In this document: in pieces, positions 56,087-64,000 of the stretch
Position numbering within the stretch: position 1 is the stretch's first letter
Layout of the letters: the number at the start of each line of letters is the position of its first letter
Assembly (NCBI GenBank): GCA_038277395.1
Contig: CM076193.1
Coordinates: forward strand, 172,338,711-172,402,710
Length of the DNA: 64,000 nt
Source: Dryocosmus kuriphilus
Taxonomy: Eukaryota; Arthropoda; Insecta; Hymenoptera; Cynipidae
Direction of reading: 5' to 3'
Program-made: the position numbers and the translations under genes
The notes under the pieces: model-generated
What the model was told of the DNA's origin: nothing
What the model saw: the letters and a program-made list of their open reading frames with translations, nothing else
The model's database searches: none

Positions 56087-56890
56087 ATGAACATTCGAAA
56101 AAGTTCTTCTTCAGAATTTGAAAATGATTCCAATAAATCTAAAAAGCAGAAATTAAACAATAGTTATGATCTTCCTTTCACCACAACAGATTAAAAAAAA
56201 AATAAAATTCAAATAGAGGATAAAGTGTAAGTATTTATTACATTAATATATTTTCATAAATCATAAATCATAAATTTTTTAAGACAAATATAAATATACA
56301 AACTTATATATGTATTTTAATTAACCTATTTTTTAAGCACAAAATATTCTGAACCACATTTCATTGAATTCATTAATATAATTTATATTATTATAATATT
56401 ATGCATAATTTATTATTATTACAGGTCAGTTGCTGCATATGTTGAAAACATGCAAAAAGTTAAAATCTTTTTAGCGAAAGACGGATCAAGAAAGGACTTC
56501 AAATTGCTTAAATTTATATTAAATAATAACGATGATAGCAGAATACCTTGTATAGCATGGAATAAAAATGCTTCTGAATTTTCTGAAAAAATTCAACAAA
56601 ATCAAGTACATTCTTATTTTATATACTATATAATTTATAATATTTATTATTAAACCTACTACTTTTATTAATTTTAGAAACTACTAATTCAAAATATGAC
56701 GGCTAAAAAAAGTTCAAATTATAATGATGGAAACCTTAATTATGAATTATATTTGACGAACAATACAAAAATAACAAAAATTGGAATATTCGACATCACA
56801 TTAAATCAAAGAGAAATAAAAGAAATTGAATTTTTAAAGGAAGCTATTCTTAAAATTACAGGACACATTAATAAGTTATTTAATGATTAA
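56087..56890 (+). pseudogene. Split gene with RPA-type OB-fold-like protein, decaying
   Basis: Three exons can be joined. Exon 1 (56,087-56,226) starts MNIRKSSSSEFENDSNKSKK, has an in-frame TAA at 56,192 beside an A-run, and ends at GTAAGT. Exon 2 (56,425-56,605, after ATTACAG) continues in phase with VSVAAYVENMQKVKIFLAKD and IPCIAWNKNASEFSEKIQQN. Exon 3 (56,678-56,890, after AATTTTAG) gives LLIQNMTAKKSSNYNDGNLN then YELYLTNNTKI, ending at TAA. The pattern (KxFKLLKFIL, an IPCIAWN strand, EFSEKIQ, then KKSSNY and a hydrophobic strand) resembles an OB fold of the replication protein A large subunit, a single-strand DNA binder; this is an inference from pattern. The early stop suggests a pseudogene or a sequence difference in the A-run. 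Part of a Helitron-like or other mobile gene is possible. Confidence 0.5.
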
Positions 56891-56938
56891 AAAAAACATT
56901 TAATTTAAATAACTACTTTATATACATTTCACATACAG

Positions 56939-57354
56939 AAATTGAAGGATTTTTAAGAGACGAATTTATTCCACAACATACAAGCTCAAATCAGTATCTA
57001 GGCAGTATTACAAATGGAGAGTATAAATTAATTATTAACATTTTAAACATGACACCAAATTTAACAGTAACTCTATTACAGAAAATTGAAGTTCTTGGAA
57101 GTATTTATGATAATGGTAAAAAGTTTCAAAATTAATTAATCATAAATTTATTATTAATATATTAATATATTAACAATTAATTATTACTATATTTTATTAT
57201 ATTTTAAATATTTTTATGTATATCCTTTTATATAGATAATTTCAGCATTGGTATAAAAGTTCAAAATTCAAGTAATATTACTATATTTAATGAAGAATCG
57301 ATGGATTTAAGTCTTTTACTTTTAGGAGGACAACTGATTTTTCGCGATAAATAA
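56939..57354 (+). pseudogene. Two-exon cassette, copy 1 (intact frame)
   Basis: Exon E (56,939-57,115) follows TTTCACATACAG and reads EIEGFLRDEFIPQHTSSNQY, LIINILNMTPNLTVTLLQK and IEVLGSIYDN, ending before GTAAAA. Exon F (57,236-57,354) follows TTTATATAG and, in matching phase, reads NFSIGIKVQNSSNITIFNEE then LSLLLLGGQLIFRDK and a stop. Both splice borders and the phase agree, so this was a real coding cassette. It is open in this copy. I could not find a donor in the preceding exon (56,678-56,890) that gives the required phase, so its link to the OB-fold gene is uncertain although it is the natural 3' continuation. Function unknown. Confidence 0.55.
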
Positions 57355-57404
57355 AATATAATAATAATAATACACTAATTTTTATATATACATTTCACAT
57401 ACAG

Positions 57405-57824
57405 AAATTAAAGGATTCTTAAGAGACGAATTTATTCCTCAACATACAAACTAAAATCAACATTTAGGCAGTATTAAAAATGGTCAGGATAAATTAACTA
57501 TAAACATTTTAAACATGACACCAAATTTTACAGTAACTCTATTACAAAAAATTGAAGTTCTTGGAAGTATTTATGATAATGGTAAAAAGTTCCAAATTAA
57601 TTAATCATAAATTTATTATTAATATATTAATATATTAATAATAATTATTAATAATTAATTACTATATTTTACTATATTATTTTATATATATTTTTTATAT
57701 AGATAATTTCAGCATTGGTATAAAAAATTTTCAAAATTCAAGTAATATTACTATAATTAATAAAGAATCGATGGATTTAAGTCTTTTACTTTCAGGAGGA
57801 CAACTGATTTTTCGCGATAAATAA
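57405..57824 (+). pseudogene. Two-exon cassette, copy 2
   Basis: Exon E2 (57,405-57,581) and exon F2 (57,703-57,824) repeat copy 1, including the acceptor TTTCACATACAG, the donor GGTAAAAAG and the intron. E2 has a TAA at 57,452-57,454. F2 has an extra codon (KNFQNSSN) relative to copy 1. The copy is otherwise close to copy 1, pointing to tandem duplication at a spacing of about 466 bp. Confidence 0.7.
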
Positions 57825-58372
57825 AATATAATAATAATAATAAAGTAATTTTTAGATACATTTCACATACAGAAATTAAAGGATTTTTAAGAGACGAATT
57901 TATTCCTCAACATAAAAACTAAAATCAATATTTAGGCAGTATTACAAATGGTCAGGATAAATTAATTATAAACATTTTAAACATGACACCAAATTTTACA
58001 GTAACTCAAGGACAAAAATCTGCCCGCTCCGCGGGCACATTCTCATCGCGCGCTTAGCGCGCCGCGCTCCGCGCGAAGTATGAGCGCGCCTATGGCGCGC
58101 CTCTGTTGGCACTCGCGCTTCGCGCTCGATAGATTATTCAACACGCGGTACGCGCTCGGTGTTTATGGATCGTATAAACCTTTAAATTAAAAATTACAAA
58201 AGAAATTATTTTACTTAAGGCTCTATCGCCCTTAAGGAATACATTCTCATCATGACACTCGCGCTTCGCGCTCGATAATTACATTTTTTTAAAACACATT
58301 GTAGATTGGTAAAGTTTTTTAGTGATTTTCTAAATTTTCACAATACAGGATTTCGATTCTTAAAAGTAAAAC

Positions 58373-58990
58373 GACGAGTCTTATAAATAAATTTTGTAGC
58401 TCTTTCCAAGGTGAACAACTGCTTGTTAATATTTTCTCATAATCTTGTATAGTTTTGCCGAAAAGTGGTTTTCCTTATATTTCATAATATATTTTACGAA
58501 TAACTCAAAAAATACGCGTCTGATCAAAAAAATGATGGAAAGAAAATTTGTAGATCTTTTTGAGGCGAACAACCTTGTTTATTATTATTTTTCCGTATCT
58601 TGCATAGTTTGGCGGGCAATTTGAAAATATTGATTTTTAATAACGTTTTATCGATTAAAACAAAAACCGTGCATTTTATCAAGAAATGGTTTAGACAAAA
58701 TTTGTAGATCTTTTTAAATTGAACATCTTTGTTCTTTACCATTTTTCTTTATCTTGAATATTTTGGCGGGAAACCAGAGTTTTTAAATTTTAATAGCGTA
58801 TTCTTGATTAAAACAAAAACCGTTCATTTTGGCAAAAAACGGTTAAGACAAAATTTGTAGATTTTTTTAAGATGAACAATTTTACTTTCTTACGTTTTTT
58901 TTTTATCTCTCATAGTTTAACCAAAAAATGGATTTTTTGATTTTGTTAAAACCGTTTTTGATGGATAAGACCATAACCGTCGTTCAGAAA
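58373..58990. repeat. Four ~155-bp tandem units inside the insertion
   Basis: Units start near AAAATTTGTAGATCTTTTT (about 58,390, 58,540, 58,697, 58,850) and share GAACAA(C/T), CTTGTATAGTTT or CTTGCATAGTTT, GGCGGG and AAAACAAAAACCGT. They are diverged from each other. Confidence 0.8.
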
Positions 58991-59093
58991 GAGCTGGTTA
59001 ACGAGCTGGTCCTTTCTTTTTACCCCTTAAAGAAGTGTACCAAAGCGCACTCCAATCCGATTAGTCCTTTGAAAGTTATCGTGTTCACAGGCT

Positions 59094-59160
59094 ACGACGA
59101 CAACGACGACGACAACGACGACGACGACGACGACGAAGACGACAACGACAGACACCGACG
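59094..59160. repeat. GAC/AAC trinucleotide repeat
   Basis: A run of GAC with AAC and GAA interruptions at the end of the unclassified insertion. Forward it reads as an Asp/Asn tract. Confidence 0.9.
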
Positions 59161-59378
59161 TAAAACATGTTTTTTCGGATTCAGGGGGTCATAAAACATC
59201 GACATTTCATGAAATCCGCGAAAGTCAGTTTTCACATAAAATTAATACCTTCTCATTGAGATGAGAATGTAAAAAACTGAAGTTCTTGAAAGTATTTATG
59301 ATAATTATTTAAGTCCTAAGATAAGGATTTAAGTCTTTTACTTTTAAAGGACAACTGATTTTTCACAATATAATAATA

Positions 59379-60645
59379 CAGTCTGTTCCACAAGAAAGAA
59401 AACGCGTTTTCTCGAAAACTTTTAAAGATTTTTGTTCGCTTCTTTTTTGGCCTGACTATACGTTTCAAGGGCAAGAGCGGAACCGTCGACTTGGTTCAGT
59501 TTCATTCGAAGTATCGGATAGTGAACAAGTTTGCGCAATGAGTGCAGTATACGCTAAACGGTTCGAAGCTGTGTTTTTGTGCAGCAATGCACACGGACCA
59601 AAACTTTCATACTCAGCTGCTGTTAAAGTGCTTAAAAAGTCTAAGTACTTCGTGCAAAAGTGGGTGGAGCGGTATAGGGATACAAAAGCTGTTGACGATC
59701 TTCCAGGAAAAGGAGAAACGCAAGCAACGTCCGGCAAGGTGGATAAGGGGATCATCGCACTATTCAAGCGCAACCCCAGTCTACGGCTGCGCGAAGCCAA
59801 GGCTAAGCTAGCGGAGAAGGGATTAGACGTTAGTATAAACACCATAAGACGCAGATTAGATGAGGCAAACATGCAGTACCGTAGCACGAGGCAGAAACCC
59901 CTGCTTTCAGAACAAAACATTCAAAAACGGCTGTCATGGGCTATGGAAAATAATGATCGCGATTGGTCAAATGTGATTTTTTCCGACGAAGCATCCTTTT
60001 GGGCATGGGTTCCAATAAAACGTGCCTGGTCAGGCAAAGGTGAGCGGTTCCTTTAGCGAACTGTTAAACACCCAGTGAAGATCCATGTTTGGGGATGCTT
60101 CTCACAGCGCGGCTTTGGCTGTTTAGAGCTGTTCACTGAGAACCTGAACGCGGAAGAAATGATCAAAATCTACAAGCATGGGCTTCTGAGGTCTGCAGAA
60201 AAGATGCTTGGAGCCAATAATGAGGTTTGGATCCTTCAAGAGGACAACGATTCCAAACATTGCAGTCGCCTCTTCAAGAACTGGAAAGCTGAAAATGGCG
60301 TTCTCACCTTGGCCTGGCCTTCACAATCTCCTGATGCCAATCCGATTGAAAATGTGTGGAGTGCCGTTAAGAAAAAACTTGCAGGAAGGCGTGTATTCAC
60401 CCTCAAGCAGCTCTCTCGATGAATTAGAGAGGTGTGGCGCTCTCTATCTTTAGAATATGCTGAAAAATTAGTCGAGAGCATGCCCAGAAGATGCCAGGCC
60501 ATTATCGAGAATAATGGCGATTGGACCATTTATTAAGGTAAGTCCTCCCTAATCTTTAATACGTTTTTTCATACCGAAAAAGAAAAATAAAGTTTCCTTT
60601 AAAACTTTTCGAGGAAACACGTATTCTTTCTTGTGAAACAGACTG
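59379..60645 (+). mobile_element. Tc1-type transposon (DD34E), nearly complete
   Basis: Terminal inverted repeats of ~49 bp start CAGTCTGTTCCACAAGAAAG on the left. On the right the complement begins CAGTCTGTTTCACAAGAAAG, with a few mismatches. TA flanks both ends (59,377-59,378, 60,646-60,647), the Tc1 target duplication. Size is 1,267 bp with one transposase gene. Without the element, the flanks would rejoin as ATAATAATACACTAATATTT, which matches the end of cassette copy 1 (AATAATAATACACTAATTTT), so it clearly inserted into copy 3. Confidence 0.95.
59538..60536 (+). pseudogene. Tc1-type transposase with two in-frame stops
   Basis: The transposase (332 codons including the stops, the usual Tc1 length) would bind the terminal repeats and cut and paste the element. 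The start at 59,538 opens MSAVYAKRFEAVFLCSNAHG and a helix-turn-helix (SAAVKVLKKSKYFVQKWVER), a PGKGE linker, and a second helix-turn-helix (LRLREAKAKLAEKGLDVSI). Catalytic residues: Asp in VIFSDEASFWAW, Asp in ILQEDNDSKH and, 34 residues on, Glu in DANPIENVWSA, hence DD34E. TAG at 60,054-60,056 follows GERFL and TGA at 60,420-60,422 follows QLSR, both in the same frame with no frameshift. It ends NNGDWTIY, TAA at 60,534. Only the two point changes separate it from an open frame. Confidence 0.95.
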
Positions 60646-60940
60646 TAATACACTAATATTTAGATACATGCATGAAACAATTAATACATTTTGTTTACAG
60701 TTTGAGATGCTATATTGGTTACTTACACGTAGTGCATCTTGGAAACAATTTCATTGAAATTATTCCATTAAAGTTAAAATCTCAACTCAAATTTTTTAAA
60801 ATTACATATAATTGTCTGCATTTCATTGAAACTGGCCAAAAACCAATATCTCTAAACACGTACTCGTGTTTAGGTTAAAGAAGAAAGACTTAACCCTTAA
60901 AAACTTTACAGTCTAAGATTACCCTACACCTAAATCTGAA
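60646..60940. other. Downstream flank with possible exon
   Basis: After the Tc1 element the cassette's intergenic sequence resumes. A TTTTGTTTACAG acceptor-like site at ~60,691-60,702 leads into a frame with GYLHVVHLGNNFIEIIPLKL and a stop at 60,878. Its position suggests a further exon of the OB-fold locus, but I recognise no domain and the phase with other exons is unknown. Confidence 0.3.
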
Positions 60941-61065
60941 AAAGGAATCTGGGGGATTCCTCTAAAGATCTGGGGGATTCCCCTAAGTATCTGGGGGATT
61001 CGCCTAAAGATCTGGGGGATTCCCCAAAGGATCTGGGGATTCCCCTGGGGATCTGGGGGATATTC
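60941..61065. repeat. 21-bp tandem repeat with kappa-B-like dyads
   Basis: About six units of AAAGATCTGGGGGATTCCCC T. Three units contain a perfect GGGGATTCCCC (60,973-60,983, 61,015-61,025, 61,035-61,045) and two a one- or two-base variant (60,952, 60,994). This 11-bp dyad fits the Rel/NF-kappaB site pattern GGGRNNYYCC. A short GCG repeat follows at about 61,081-61,095. Confidence 0.85.
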
Positions 61066-61170
61066 TGGATTCCTGACACAGCGGCGGCGGCGGCGAGATC
61101 TTTTTATAATATAGAGAGATGAAGGTAAATAAGGACAATAAATAACTTTTATGTTATTTTATTGCACCAA

Positions 61171-61274
61171 AAGAGGATGCAGGATATTGTGTGGGTAAGT
61201 TTCTTTGGCCGCCAAATATAGCGGGAATGCTGTATTGGGGACTGGAAGAGGAAAAGTGACTGTCGAGTGTCCGT
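61171..61274 (+). repeat. Isolated fragment of the 480-bp array unit
   Basis: GAGGATGCAGGATATTGTGT, GCCGCCAAATATAGCGGGAA and GCTGTATTGGGGACTGGAAG match the array at 45.3-50.9 kb with a few differences, as in its first unit (AGCGGGAATGCTATACTG). It stops after TGACTGTCGAGTGT, just before the 31-bp array. Confidence 0.85.
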
Positions 61275-61276
61275 TT

Positions 61277-61753
61277 TGTGTGTCTGGGTCTCTGATTGAT
61301 TTTGCTTTATGTCTCTGGGCATCCATCAGATGTTGCCTCAGGCGGCTGGGTCTCTGATTGACCTTGCCTTATGTGACTAGGTCTCTAGCAGATGTTGCCT
61401 TAAGTGGAAGGGTCTCTAACAGTTCTTGCCTTGAGTGGCACAAATCTTGCCTTAACTGGCTGGGTTTCTGATTGATTTTGTCTTAGGTGGCTGGGTCTCT
61501 AACAGATCTCGCTTTAAGTGGCTGGATCTCTAAAATATCTTGTCTTAGGTGGCTGGGTCTCTGATTGATCTTGCCTTATCTGGCTGCATCTCTGATTGGT
61601 CTCGCCTCAAGTGGCTGGATCTCTAACATATCTTGCCTTAGGTGGCTGGGTCTCTGATTGATCTTGTCTTAAGTGACTGGGTCTTTAACAGATGTTGCCA
61701 TAAGTGGATGGGTCTTTAACATTTCTTGCCTTGAGTAGCTGTGTCTCTAACAG
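61277..61753. repeat. 31-bp minisatellite, first block
   Basis: The unit is about GTGGCTGGGTCTCTGATTGA then TCTTGCCTTAG. A second form has TCTCTAACAGATCTTGCC in the middle. About 15 units, head to tail. Confidence 0.92.
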
Positions 61754-62606
61754 AATAGCAATAATGTTAATTATGTTACACTAATGATATGAAATATTCT
61801 TTATTAAAAAAATATCTATAATAGCTTGATACAAAAAAAGGTTTTCTAATTCTTTTCATAGAAAAATGACAAAAATGTTACCTTACAACAGTGAAATTTG
61901 TTAAAATTAGTTTAAAAACATTCTTTTTCTGTTGCTATATATCAAATTAGAAAAAGAACAAGAAAGAAAGAAGAAAAAAATTTTTGACTGCAAAAAAATA
62001 TCATTTGGGAAAAAGCGACCGAAATAGCATTTTTTACTTTTTCTCTGAAATGGCATGTTCTTCAATGCAGTCTTGAAATGGCCTATTTTTCAACACTGTT
62101 TTAAAATGGTATGGTTTTCAACTCATTTTTGAAATGGCATGTTATTCCCGTATACCATCGATATATTTACTATGATAATTTAGAAGATTCTCTTATTATG
62201 TACTTACTGTATTCACCGTACTAAAGGTATTAAATTCTTCATTATAATTTTTACTCAAAACAGTCACTTTTTTGTAACACAAGGTATGATAACCAACAAA
62301 ATCAAGTGGCGCATTGGATAATACAACATAATTGTATTTACAGTTCTTTATTTCACAAAAAGCCAACTTCAATGGTCAATTTCTAGAACTTTCATAATTA
62401 AAATTAATTACAGAGTTTTCCGAATTACACAAAAAACACTTTTTAGCCATTTTTTATTACAGAGCTGGACAAGCGGAATTCAGGGCAGGTTTTTTGCAGG
62501 CAACCTTATATCACCGTGTTCGCAATGAAATTATCTTTATTTTAATGTAAGGTTTATTTACTAAACGGAGCAAATTACAAATAGCGACTTACCTATTTAT
62601 ATCTAG
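61754..62606. other. Insert interrupting the 31-bp minisatellite
   Basis: About 850 bp of AT-rich non-repeat sequence between CTCTAACAG (left) and ATCTAGCAGATCTTGC (right). It contains the dispersed repeat at 62,040-62,165 and no coding sequence I can support. Clear terminal repeats or a target duplication were not found. Confidence 0.5.
62040..62165 (-). repeat. Short dispersed repeat, inverted partner of 31,929-32,010
   Basis: On the minus strand it reads TATCGATGGTATACGGGAAT, then AACATGCCATTTCAAAAATG and further CATTT-containing units, as at 31,929. This copy has an extra internal unit. Confidence 0.7.
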
Positions 62607-64000
62607 CAGATCTTGCTTTAAGTGGCTGGATCTCTAAAATATCTTGTCTTAGGTGGCTGGGTCTCTGATTGATCTTGCCTTATGTGGCTGGATCTCTGAT
62701 TGGTCTTACCTAAGGTGGCTGGGTTTCTAACAGAACTTTCCTTAGGTGACTGTGTCTCTATCAAATGTTGCCTTAAGTGGCTGGGTCTGTGATTGGTCTT
62801 GACTTAGGTGGCTGGGTCTCTAATAGTTTTTGCCTTGAGTGGCTGTGTTTCTAACAAATCTTGCCTTAATAGGCTGTGTTTGTGATTGATATTGCCTTAA
62901 GTGGCTGGGTCTCTAACTGATCTTGCTTTGAGTGGCTGGGTCTCTAACATATTTTGCTTTAGGTGGCTGGGTCTCTGATTGGTCTTGCCTCATGTGGCTG
63001 GGTCTCTGATTGGCCTTGCCTTAGGCGGCTGGGTCTCTAATAGATCTTACTTTAGGTGGTTGGGTTTCTAGCAGATATTTCCTTAGGTGACAGTGTCTCT
63101 AGCAAAAGTTGGCTCAAGTGGCTGGGTATCTGATTGATCTTGCCTTAGGTGACTGGGGCTCTGACTGATCTTACCTTATGTCGCTGGGCCTCCATCAGAT
63201 ATTGCCTTAAGTGTCTGCGTCTCTGATTGATATTGCCTTAGGTGGCTGGGACTCTTATTGATCTTGCCTCATGTGGCTGGATCTCTGATTGGTCTTACCT
63301 CAGGTGGCTGGGTCTCTAACAGATCTTTCCTTAGGTAACTGTGTCTCTAACAAATGTTGCATTAAGTGGATGAGTCTCTAATTGATCTTACCGTATGTCG
63401 CTGGGCCACCATCAGATCTTGCCTTAAATGGCTGGGCCTCTAACATATCTTGCCTTAGGTGGCTGGGTCTCTGACTAATCTTACCTTATGTCGCTGAAAC
63501 TGCATCAGATATTGCCTTAAGTGGCTGGGTCTCCGATTGGTCTCGCCTTAGGTGGCTGGGTCTCTGATTGATCTTGCCTTATGTGGCTGGATCTCTGATT
63601 GTTCTTACCTTAGGTGGCAGGGTTTCTAACAGAACTTTCCCTAGGTGACTGTGTCTCTATCAAATGTTGCCTTAAGCGGCTGGGTCTCTGATCGGTCTTG
63701 CCTTAGGTAGCTGGGTCTTTAATAGTTCTTGCCTTGAGTGGCTGTGTTTCTAATAGATCTTGCCTTAATAGGCTGTGTTTGTAATTAATATTGCCTTAGG
63801 TGGCTGGGTCTCTAACTGATCTTGCTTTGAGTGGCTGGGTCTCTAACATATTTTGCTTTACGTGGCTGGGTCTCTGATTGTTCTTGCCTCATGTGGCTGG
63901 GTCTCTGATTGGCCTTGCCTTAGGCGGATGGGTCTCTAATAGATCTTACTTTAGGTGGTTGGGTTTCTAACAGATATTTCCTTAGGTGACAGTTTCTCTA
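62607..64000. repeat. 31-bp minisatellite, second block, continues past window
   Basis: About 45 more units of the same 31-bp repeat. The TCTGATTG and TCTAACA forms alternate in blocks. A run of about 10 units from ~62,700 (CTGATTGGTCTTACC...) recurs from ~63,590 in the same order, so larger duplications occurred. The end lies outside the window. Confidence 0.92.

Larger units (their letters stand above)
58008..59270. mobile_element. Unclassified 1.26-kb insertion with GC-rich hairpin head
   Basis: Its borders are defined by the interrupted cassette copy. The head (58,020-58,165) is a dense run of GC-rich palindromes: CCCGCTCCGCGGG, GCGCGCTTAGCGCGC, CGCGCTCCGCGCG, GGCGCGCC, and CTCGCGCTTCGCGCTCG (again at 58,258-58,274). 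ACATTCTCATC occurs at 58,037-58,047 and 58,241-58,251 and in reverse complement, GATGAGAATGT, at 59,260-59,270, exactly at the right border. The body has four ~155-bp units and a (GAC)n run. An 88-codon frame at 58,928-59,194 ends in the Asp-rich run and is probably not a gene. Six bases of the target (TATTAC) are absent. I cannot assign a superfamily. Confidence 0.6.
57873..59376 (+). pseudogene. Two-exon cassette, copy 3, split by an insertion
   Basis: Exon E3 starts at 57,873 with the same acceptor and carries the same TAA as copy 2 (57,920-57,922). It runs to 58,007 (ACAGTAACTC) and resumes at 59,271 (AAAAAACTGAAGTTCTTG). After GATAAT the intron is missing and a deleted form of exon F follows (TTTAAGTCTTTTACTTTTAA, ACAACTGATTTTTCAC). 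The sequence is then cut again at 59,378 by the Tc1 element. The shared stop shows that copies 2 and 3 arose after that mutation. Confidence 0.7.

Noticed and set aside
58928..59194. 88-codon frame ending in an Asp-rich run
   Set aside because: It begins inside the last ~155-bp tandem unit and ends in a (GAC)n microsatellite; composition explains it.
58008..59270. The hairpin-headed insertion as a Helitron
   Set aside because: It does not start with TC or end with CTRR after a 3' hairpin, and it does not lie between A and T as Helitrons do.

Overview
The window looks like a repeat-dominated, AT-rich intergenic or heterochromatic stretch of an arthropod nuclear genome. An insect is likely and a hymenopteran plausible; this rests on the mix of LINE, mariner, Tc1 and Penelope elements, and no species is claimed. 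I found no intact host gene. Almost every long reading frame is decayed transposon coding sequence or a chance frame inside a tandem repeat.

Layout. 1-7.3 kb: two related APE-type LINEs lying tail to tail (A on +, B on -), B almost full length with ORF1 and ORF2, both broken by frameshifts and stops. 7.4-8.65 kb: a foldback DNA element whose arms are inverted arrays of ~121-bp units, flanked by a TAA duplication. 10.1-13.3 kb: a 35-bp minisatellite with higher-order structure. 13.7-19.4 kb: AT-rich modular repeats split by a second foldback element (15.7-17.4 kb). 20.5-31.0 kb: ~13 units of a ~797-bp satellite, homogeneous in the middle, diverged at the edges, ending at an internally deleted mariner (30,981-31,926). 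32.2-38.6 kb: more AT-rich repeat, containing a third and distinct LINE (C). 39.1-42.1 kb: a ~329-bp satellite. 45.3-50.9 kb: a ~480-bp tandem array, each unit carrying an antisense tRNA-like block. 51.4 kb: a tRNA-like sequence enclosed in a hairpin. 53.5-55.3 kb: a CACTG-ended repeat abutting a Penelope-like element that carries an inverted copy of part of itself.

56.1-60.9 kb is the most gene-like part. A split, decaying gene resembles a single-strand-DNA-binding (RPA-type) OB fold. It is followed by three tandem copies of a two-exon cassette. The third copy is broken first by an unclassified 1.26-kb insertion with a GC-rich hairpin head, then by a Tc1 transposon with clear terminal inverted repeats. 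60.9-64.0 kb: a short array with perfect kappa-B-like dyads, then a 31-bp minisatellite that runs off the window and is interrupted by an ~850-bp insert.

Relations between parts. The same repeats recur at distance. A ~85-120 bp element occurs at 31.9 kb and inverted at 62.1 kb. A fragment of the 480-bp array unit sits at 61.2 kb. The centre of the second foldback element resembles the 31-bp minisatellite. The AT-rich modules occur in at least four larger composite copies. The candidates most worth following up are the OB-fold cassette locus with its hairpin-headed insertion, the tRNA-like hairpin, the tRNA-bearing array, and the kappa-B-like array.
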